From: Amycolatopsis nalaikhensis
GTDB taxonomy: Bacteria; Actinomycetota; Actinomycetes; Mycobacteriales; Pseudonocardiaceae
DNA: 64,000 nucleotides
Reading direction: 5' to 3'
Assembly (NCBI RefSeq): GCF_030264295.1
Contig: NZ_CP127173.1
Location: forward strand, 1,123,501 to 1,187,500
The position numbers and the translations under genes were made by a program. Below, piece by piece: positions 59,307 to 64,000 of the stretch (its first letter is position 1; every line of letters starts with the position of its first letter). The notes beneath the pieces were generated by a model. The model saw only the letters and a list, made by a program, of their open reading frames with translations. It was not told the DNA's origin and did not search any database.

Positions 59307-61036
59307 ACGTCGTTCCCGGCGATGTACCCGAACGTCATCGCCGGGCCGATGGTCGAGCCCGCGCCCGCGTAGCTGTGGCCCATCACCGCCGCGCTCGCGT
59401 TGCCCGCCGCGTACAGGCCGCGGATCACCGTGCCGTCCGGGCGGAGCACGCGCGCGCGGGCGTCCGTGCGCATGCCGCCCTTCGTGCCGAGGTCGCCCGG
59501 GACGAGCTTGAACGCGTAGAACGGCGGTGCCCACAGCGGCGCGAGGCAGGAGTTGGGCAGCACCAGCGGGTCGGTGTAGTAGTGGTCGTACGCGCTGGCG
59601 CCGCGGTGGAAGTCACTGTCCACTCCGGACCACGCGAAGCCGTTGAACCGGTCCACAGTGGACTTCAACGCCGCCGGGGGCACGCCGATCTTCGCGCCGA
59701 GGTCCGGGATGCTCGACGCCTTGACCACCGCGCCCGCCGAGTACCACGCGTCGGGGAACGGCAGCAGCGGCAGGATGTCGCGGAACAGGTACTTGTTCCG
59801 GTAGTTCTGGTCGACCACCAGCCACGCCGGGATGTCCGGCGCCACCGGGTTCTGGTCGTACATCGTGTGCACGACGTCGCTGTAGGGCGCGGCCTCGTTG
59901 ACGAACCGCCGCCCGGCCTGGTTGACGATCAGCCCGCCGGGCAGGGTGCGCTCGGCCAGGCAGAAGTACGGGTCGCCGGGGGTCGGGATGGCCGGGCCCC
60001 ACCACGCGTCGTCCATCAGGTCGAGCGCCGCGCCCGCGCGCTGCCCGGCGCGATGGCCGTCGCCGGTGTTCTCCTTGGCGCCGACCGTCCACGCGGTGCC
60101 GATCGGCTGCCGCTGGTACTGCGCGCGCATCGCCGCGTTGTGCTCGAACCCGCCCGAACCGACGATCACGCCGCGCCGGGCGCGCACCAGCCCCTGCGGC
60201 ACCAGCACGCCGGTGACCGCGCCGCCTTCGACGTTCAGGTCGACGAGCGGGGTGTTCAGCCACACCGGGACGTTCGCCGCGAGCAGCCCGGCCCGCAGCC
60301 CGGCGGCCAGCGACTGACCCATGGTGAGCGGCTTCTGCCCGGCCAGCGCCGCGGCGGTGCCGCGGGCGAGGCACGCGGCGGCGACCGCGGCGCCTTTCGC
60401 GTTCACCGCGGCGAGGTTGAGCCACTTGTAGTCGGCGCTGAACACGACCATCCCGGCCGGCGTCGCGAGGTAGGGCGGGTTCAGGTTCGCCAGCTCCGCG
60501 CCGAGGACGTTGCCGTCGAGCTGGTCCGGTTCGATCGAGCGGCCGTTCGGCAGCCCGCCCGGCAGCTCCGGGTAGTAGTCGCTGTAGCCCTCCATCCAGC
60601 GGAACCGCAGCGGGCTGTTCGCCAGCACGAACGCGATCATGTCCGGGCCGTGGCGCAGGAACGCCTCCTGCCGCGCGGCCGGGACGTCCGGGCCGACGAC
60701 GGCGGCGAGGTACTGCGCGGCCTTCGCCGGCGTGTCCGGCACCCCGGCCGCCAGCAGCACCGGGTTGTTCGGGATCCAGATCCCGGCACCGGAGCGGGCC
60801 GCGGAACCGCCGAACGTCGGCGCCTTCTCGAGGACGACGACGCTCAGCCCGCGCTTGGCCGCCGTCAGCGCCGCGGTCATCCCGGCCGCGCCGGAGCCGG
60901 CCACGACGACGTCGTACTCCCCCAGCAGCGGCGCGGCGCCCGCGGACGGCGCCGCGGCGACCCCGGCCGTCACGGCGAGGCCCACGCCCGCGGCGGTGCC
61001 GCGCAGGAGCTGGCGGCGGGTCAGGTCGGCATCCAT
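59303..61036 (-). CDS. KstD-like FAD dehydrogenase with a Tat signal
   Basis: A 577-residue flavoprotein. Residues 1-35 form a Tat signal (DLTRRQLLRGTAAGVGLAVTAGVAAAPSAGA). The FAD motif is YDVVVAGSGAAGMTAALTAAKRGLSVVVLEKAP. The C-terminus AAGNASAAVMGHSYAGAGSTIGPAMTFGYIAG is the 3-ketosteroid delta-1-dehydrogenase signature. KstD enzymes are normally cytoplasmic, so export is unusual. A perfect KstR box lies 57 bases upstream, strengthening a steroid link. ATG 61036 has GAGGAG upstream. Related fumarate reductase-like enzymes cannot be excluded. Confidence 0.82.
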   Translation of the reverse strand: MDADLTRRQLLRGTAAGVGLAVTAGVAAAPSAGAAPLLGEYDVVVAGSGAAGMTAALTAAKRGLSVVVLEKAPTFGGSAARSGAGIWIPNNPVLLAAGVPDTPAKAAQYLAAVVGPDVPAARQEAFLRHGPDMIAFVLANSPLRFRWMEGYSDYYPELPGGLPNGRSIEPDQLDGNVLGAELANLNPPYLATPAGMVVFSADYKWLNLAAVNAKGAAVAAACLARGTAAALAGQKPLTMGQSLAAGLRAGLLAANVPVWLNTPLVDLNVEGGAVTGVLVPQGLVRARRGVIVGSGGFEHNAAMRAQYQRQPIGTAWTVGAKENTGDGHRAGQRAGAALDLMDDAWWGPAIPTPGDPYFCLAERTLPGGLIVNQAGRRFVNEAAPYSDVVHTMYDQNPVAPDIPAWLVVDQNYRNKYLFRDILPLLPFPDAWYSAGAVVKASSIPDLGAKIGVPPAALKSTVDRFNGFAWSGVDSDFHRGASAYDHYYTDPLVLPNSCLAPLWAPPFYAFKLVPGDLGTKGGMRTDARARVLRPDGTVIRGLYAAGNASAAVMGHSYAGAGSTIGPAMTFGYIAGNDV

Positions 61037-61092
61037 GGCGCACTCCTCGCTCGCGGACGGCGAGGGCCATGATCTCGGCCAGGACGTCGAAC

Positions 61093-61106
61093 TGAAACAA
61101 GTTCTA
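61093..61106 (-). promoter_or_regulatory. KstR-type operator
   Basis: TAGAACTTGTTTCA on the minus strand fits the KstR consensus TnnAACnnGTTnnA at all eight fixed positions, 57 bases before the KstD-like start. Confidence 0.6.
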
Positions 61107-61177
61107 CCCACTTGGCGCAGCCGCGCACGGGCGCGCTCGACCGGTCGCGCCAACCGCGGACGACATTCGGCGCAGCC

Positions 61178-62368
61178 TCACGCCACCCAGGTCACCGGCA
61201 CCTCCTCGGGCCCGCACACCGACAGCGGCGGCCGCCAGACGACGGATTCGGGCGACACGGCCAGGTCGAGCCCCGGCAATCGGTCGACGAGCGTCCGCAC
61301 CGCGATCTCGCCTTCCAGCCGGGCGAGCGCGGCGCCGAGGCAGAAGTGGATGCCGTGGCCGAAGCCGAGCTGCGGCGCGTTCTTGCGGCGGATGTCGAAC
61401 GCGGCCGCGTCCGGGAACACGTTCTCGTCCCGGTTCGCCGCGCCGGTGTGCGCCAGCACGGCGTCGCCGCGCCCCACGACGCAACCGGCCAGCTCGACGT
61501 CTTCGAGCGCGACGCGCAGCAGCGACACCTCCGCCGGGCTGTCGTACCGCATGATCTCTTCGACCGCACCGGACGTCAGCGCCGGATCGGCTCGCAGCGC
61601 GGCCAGCTGCTCCGGATAGCGGCACAGCAGGAAGATCCCGGTCGAGATCAGGCTGACCGTCGTCTCGTGCCCGGCCAGCAGCAGCTGGGTCGCGAGGTCG
61701 ATCAGCTCGGCTTCGGTGAGCCGGTCGCCGTCTTCGTCGCGGGCGTGCACGAGCGCGCTCAGGAAGTCCCCGGCCGGGGCCGCCCGCTTGGCCGCGACCA
61801 GCTCGGCCATGTCGTGCGCCCCGTCGCGGCGCGCCCGCTCGACGTCGGCGGGCGCGTGCTGCATCGGCGTCACGATCACCCGCGACCACCGCCGGAAGCG
61901 TTCCCGTGCGGCGAAGGGCACGCCGAGCAGTTCGCACATCACGGCCGTGGGCAGCGGGAACGCGAACTCCTCGACGAGGTCGGCCGGCGGTCCGTGCGCG
62001 ACGAGCGTGTCGACCAGGTCGTCGGCAATCTCCTGGATCCGCGGCCGCAGCGCGGCGATCCGCCGCACGGTGAACGCCTGCGCGGACAGGCGGCGCAGCC
62101 GGGTGTGGTCGGGCGGGTCGAGGTTGAGGATGCTGCGCTCGCCGGTGGCGAAGTCGCCGGGTTCGATCAGGCACGGCGCGCCCGGGTAGAGCAGGTTGCG
62201 GCTGAACCGCGGGTCGGCCAGCACCGTGCGGACGTCGTCGTAGCGGGTGACGAGCCAGCCCTCGTGCCCGCTCGGGAAGGCGATCCGGGACAGCGGCGGG
62301 TGGCCGGCGTAGACCGCCCCCATCGGGACGGCAGGGTGGTCCTTCTCGGCGGGGTAGGCAGCGGTCAT
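61178..62368 (-). CDS. Cytochrome P450
   Basis: A 396-residue soluble P450. The I-helix motif is LLLAGHETTVSLI, the ExxR region EEIMRYDSPAEVSLLR, and the heme motif FGHGIHFCLGAALARLE with Cys343. Actinomycete P450s of this type (CYP105/107-like in appearance) hydroxylate steroids, terpenoids or polyketides. No ferredoxin gene is adjacent. A CATCAT box 7 bases before ATG may be its -10. It is divergent from the SDR gene, and an operator lies between them. Confidence 0.93.
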   Translation of the reverse strand: MTAAYPAEKDHPAVPMGAVYAGHPPLSRIAFPSGHEGWLVTRYDDVRTVLADPRFSRNLLYPGAPCLIEPGDFATGERSILNLDPPDHTRLRRLSAQAFTVRRIAALRPRIQEIADDLVDTLVAHGPPADLVEEFAFPLPTAVMCELLGVPFAARERFRRWSRVIVTPMQHAPADVERARRDGAHDMAELVAAKRAAPAGDFLSALVHARDEDGDRLTEAELIDLATQLLLAGHETTVSLISTGIFLLCRYPEQLAALRADPALTSGAVEEIMRYDSPAEVSLLRVALEDVELAGCVVGRGDAVLAHTGAANRDENVFPDAAAFDIRRKNAPQLGFGHGIHFCLGAALARLEGEIAVRTLVDRLPGLDLAVSPESVVWRPPLSVCGPEEVPVTWVA

Positions 62369-62489
62369 GGCGCCGATGATGGGCGCCGCGTCCGGCGTGG
62401 CGGAAGACGGGCGGGCACGGAAGACCCGAGCGGCCGCCGAACTTCGCCCGGACGGCCGCCTCTTCGTCTGTCGCTCGTGGACACCTAAG

Positions 62490-62522
62490 TTGACGCCACC
62501 CTCAAGTTGTGGCTAACTTGAG
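62490..62522 (+). promoter_or_regulatory. SDR promoter with palindromic operator
   Basis: TTGACG (62490-62495), an 18-base spacer and TAACTT (62514-62519). Perfect 8-bp arms CTCAAGTT (62501-62508) and AACTTGAG (62515-62522) overlap the spacer and the -10 box, so a repressor is expected. Confidence 0.65.
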
Positions 62523-62549
62523 GACACTCTCAACTTCAAGGAGGTCCTC

Positions 62550-63263
62550 TTGCCGAAGGTGCTCGCCGTCCTGGGTGTCGGCCCCGGGCTCGGCCTGTCG
62601 ATCGCGCGCCGCTTCGGCCGCGAAGGGTTCACGACGGCGCTGGTCTCGCGCACCGACGCGCGCCACGCGACCTACCGCGCGTCGCTGGCCGGGATCACCG
62701 CGCCCACCTACACCGCCGACGTGACCGACGAAGCCCAGCTCAAGGAGGTCCTGGCCCGCATCACGGCGGACGTGGGCGAGATCGACACGGTGTACTTCGG
62801 CCCGGCGGACGCCGGCGCCGGGCCGGACCTCACCCCGCTGCCCGAAGCCGGAGCCGACGCCGTGCGGCGGCCGTTCGAGTCGCTCGTGCTCCCGGCGGTC
62901 CGGTTGGTGGAGGCGGTGCTGCCGGGCATGCGGGCGCGCGGCTCGGGGGCGCTGTTCTTCGCCGGTGGCCTGAGCGGCAAGTACCCGATGCCGATGCTGG
63001 GCAGCCTCGCCCCGGCGTCGGCGGCGCTGCGCATGTACGTCCTCACGCTCAACGCCGCCTTGCGCGACACGGGCGTCTACGCCGGAGCGCTGACGATCGG
63101 CGGCCTGATCGAGCGCGGCGACATCCACCGCATGTTCACCGAGCAGGACTTCGGCATCACGGCGGGCACGCTCGACCCGGACGCCATCGCCGAGCGGGCG
63201 TGGTCGATGTACGTCGAGCGCGGTGAAGCGGAAGCGGAGTTCACCGCGATGACCGCGGTCTAG
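62550..63263 (+). CDS. Short-chain dehydrogenase-like protein
   Basis: A 237-residue Rossmann protein. The nucleotide motif is VLAVLGVGPGLGLSIARRFGREGF. In place of the usual YxxxK, the region GLSGKYPMPMLGSLAPASAALRMYVLTLNAAL lacks the catalytic Tyr-Lys pair, so this may be a non-classical or inactive SDR. The start is TTG 62550, supported by AAGGAGGTCCTC just upstream. It is the only TTG start assigned here. Tight control by the palindrome at 62501 is likely. Confidence 0.8.
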   Translation: MPKVLAVLGVGPGLGLSIARRFGREGFTTALVSRTDARHATYRASLAGITAPTYTADVTDEAQLKEVLARITADVGEIDTVYFGPADAGAGPDLTPLPEAGADAVRRPFESLVLPAVRLVEAVLPGMRARGSGALFFAGGLSGKYPMPMLGSLAPASAALRMYVLTLNAALRDTGVYAGALTIGGLIERGDIHRMFTEQDFGITAGTLDPDAIAERAWSMYVERGEAEAEFTAMTAV

Positions 63264-63266
63264 CCT
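63261..63266 (+). promoter_or_regulatory. -10 box TAGCCT overlapping the SDR stop codon
   Basis: TAGCCT begins with the SDR stop TAG and stands 7 bases before ATG 63274, giving a leaderless start. Confidence 0.45.
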
Positions 63267-63273
63267 GGGGCTC

Positions 63274-63999
63274 ATGTACACGTCCGAGGAGCGGAACCGG
63301 CTCCGCGACGCGCTGGTCGAGGCGGCCCGGTCGGACGAGCGCGTCACCGGCGCCGCGCTCACCGGCTCGGCCGCGCTCGACGCCGAAGACGCGTGGTCCG
63401 ACATCGACCTCGCCTTCGCCGTTTCCGGTGACCCGGCGCCGGTTCTCGCGGACTTCACCGCGCGGATGCACCGCGACCACGGCGCCGTGCACCACATGGA
63501 CGTCGTGTTCGAGCGCACGGTGTTCCGCGTGTTCCTGCTCGCGAACACCCTCCAGGTCGACCTGGCGTTCTGGCCGGAAGCGGACTTCGGCGCGACCACG
63601 CCGAAGTTCCGGCTGCTGTTCGGGACGGCTCGGGAACGCGAACCCGCGCGGCCGCCGGACGCGCGGCGGCTGATCGACCTGGCCTGGCTGCACGCGCTGC
63701 ACGTGCGGTCGAGCCTCGAACGCGGCCGCGGCTGGCAGGCCGAGTACATGGTCGGCCGGGTCCGGGAGTACGCGCTGGCGCTGGCCTGCCTCCGCCACGG
63801 CGTCCCGGCGGTCGAAGGCCGGGGCCTCGACCAGCTGCCCGCAGCCGTGCTCGCGCCGTTTTCGGAAACGCTCGTCGGGAGCCTCGGCGACGTCGGACGG
63901 GCTTTCCGCGCAGTCATCGAGCTGCTCATCGGCGAGATCGGCCACGTCGACGCCGAGCTGGCTTCCCGGCTGGCGCCGTTGCTGCGGGAGCTTTGCTAA
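63274..63999 (+). CDS. Nucleotidyltransferase-domain protein
   Basis: A 241-residue protein of the pol-beta nucleotidyltransferase superfamily: the GS-DxD motif is GAALTGSAALDAEDAWSDIDLAF, with the third acidic residue in LQVDLAFWPE. The C-terminal half is helical. Relatives include aminoglycoside adenylyltransferases and uncharacterised enzymes; no adjacent HEPN gene supports a toxin-antitoxin reading. Its stop is at the edge of the window. Confidence 0.82.
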   Translation: MYTSEERNRLRDALVEAARSDERVTGAALTGSAALDAEDAWSDIDLAFAVSGDPAPVLADFTARMHRDHGAVHHMDVVFERTVFRVFLLANTLQVDLAFWPEADFGATTPKFRLLFGTAREREPARPPDARRLIDLAWLHALHVRSSLERGRGWQAEYMVGRVREYALALACLRHGVPAVEGRGLDQLPAAVLAPFSETLVGSLGDVGRAFRAVIELLIGEIGHVDAELASRLAPLLRELC

Positions 64000-64000
64000 G

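Noticed and set aside
63274..63999. MNT/HEPN-type toxin-antitoxin half for the nucleotidyltransferase
   Set aside because: The protein is longer than MNT antitoxins and no HEPN gene is upstream; the downstream side is outside the window.

Overview
This window is high-GC actinomycete chromosome. Codon use is strongly GC3-biased, GTG and TTG starts are common, and many start codons lie directly behind a TANNNT -10 box, as in leaderless mRNAs. The gene content (AfsR/SARP regulator, FolP2, KstD-like enzyme, DUF1062, many TetR and two-component regulators) and the palindromic intergenic repeats (TGAATGAGTCATTCA type, gtgagtgttcagg type, gcgccccaaggcggcc type) best fit Amycolatopsis or a close Pseudonocardiaceae relative. 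I saw no rRNA, tRNA, CRISPR array or prophage.

Layout. 1-8.0 kb: a two-component pair (response regulator cut by the window edge), a nitrilase-type amidase, an operon of two large low-complexity cell-surface proteins of unknown function facing an HTH-TM-ricin regulator, and a flavin monooxygenase. 8.2-9.5 kb: a translationally coupled GH11 xylanase and CE4 esterase. 9.6-12 kb: a tandemly duplicated Sel1-repeat membrane-protein cassette, the second copy split from its promoter by an IS630-family element. 12-17.5 kb: a MacB/LolD-type ABC exporter, a NarL-type two-component system and a tiny membrane protein, joined by two copies of a 22-bp operator. 17.7-27 kb: DUF1062 protein, MFS efflux with a GlxA-type regulator, TetR regulator, a LivGFHM plus binding-protein operon, and a lone NMT1-type binding lipoprotein. 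27.6-33.6 kb: O-methyltransferase, small secreted peptide, a thioesterase-like protein without its catalytic triad, a large AfsR/SARP regulator and a GntR/UTRA regulator. 34-38.4 kb: a mannose-family PTS operon (EIIB, EIICD fusion, EIIA) translationally coupled to a neutral-ceramidase-like amidase, with DasR-box-like operators in its promoters. 38.4-47.5 kb: MBL-fold hydrolase, MarR/EamA pair, GH64 glucanase, ECF sigma unit, lipase, and an ABC-2 exporter with an RseB/LolA-like protein. 47.6-64 kb: N-methyltransferase, FolP2, rhomboid protease, alpha/beta hydrolase, secreted trypsin-like protease, DUF11 protein, TetR plus an epoxide-hydrolase fusion, TetR plus ELFV amino-acid dehydrogenase, LLM oxidoreductase, a Tat-exported KstD-like dehydrogenase behind a KstR box, a P450, an SDR and a nucleotidyltransferase.

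Five genes (MFS, livG, ceramidase-like, MBL, and the unknown gene at 55.7 kb) are interrupted by six single-base frameshifts, all corrected by deleting one G or C. This suggests consensus errors at least as strongly as real decay. The most promising undescribed units are the PTS-ceramidase operon with its DasR-like operators, the operator-linked ABC/two-component/small-protein regulon, and the 2.1-6.5 kb surface-protein locus.
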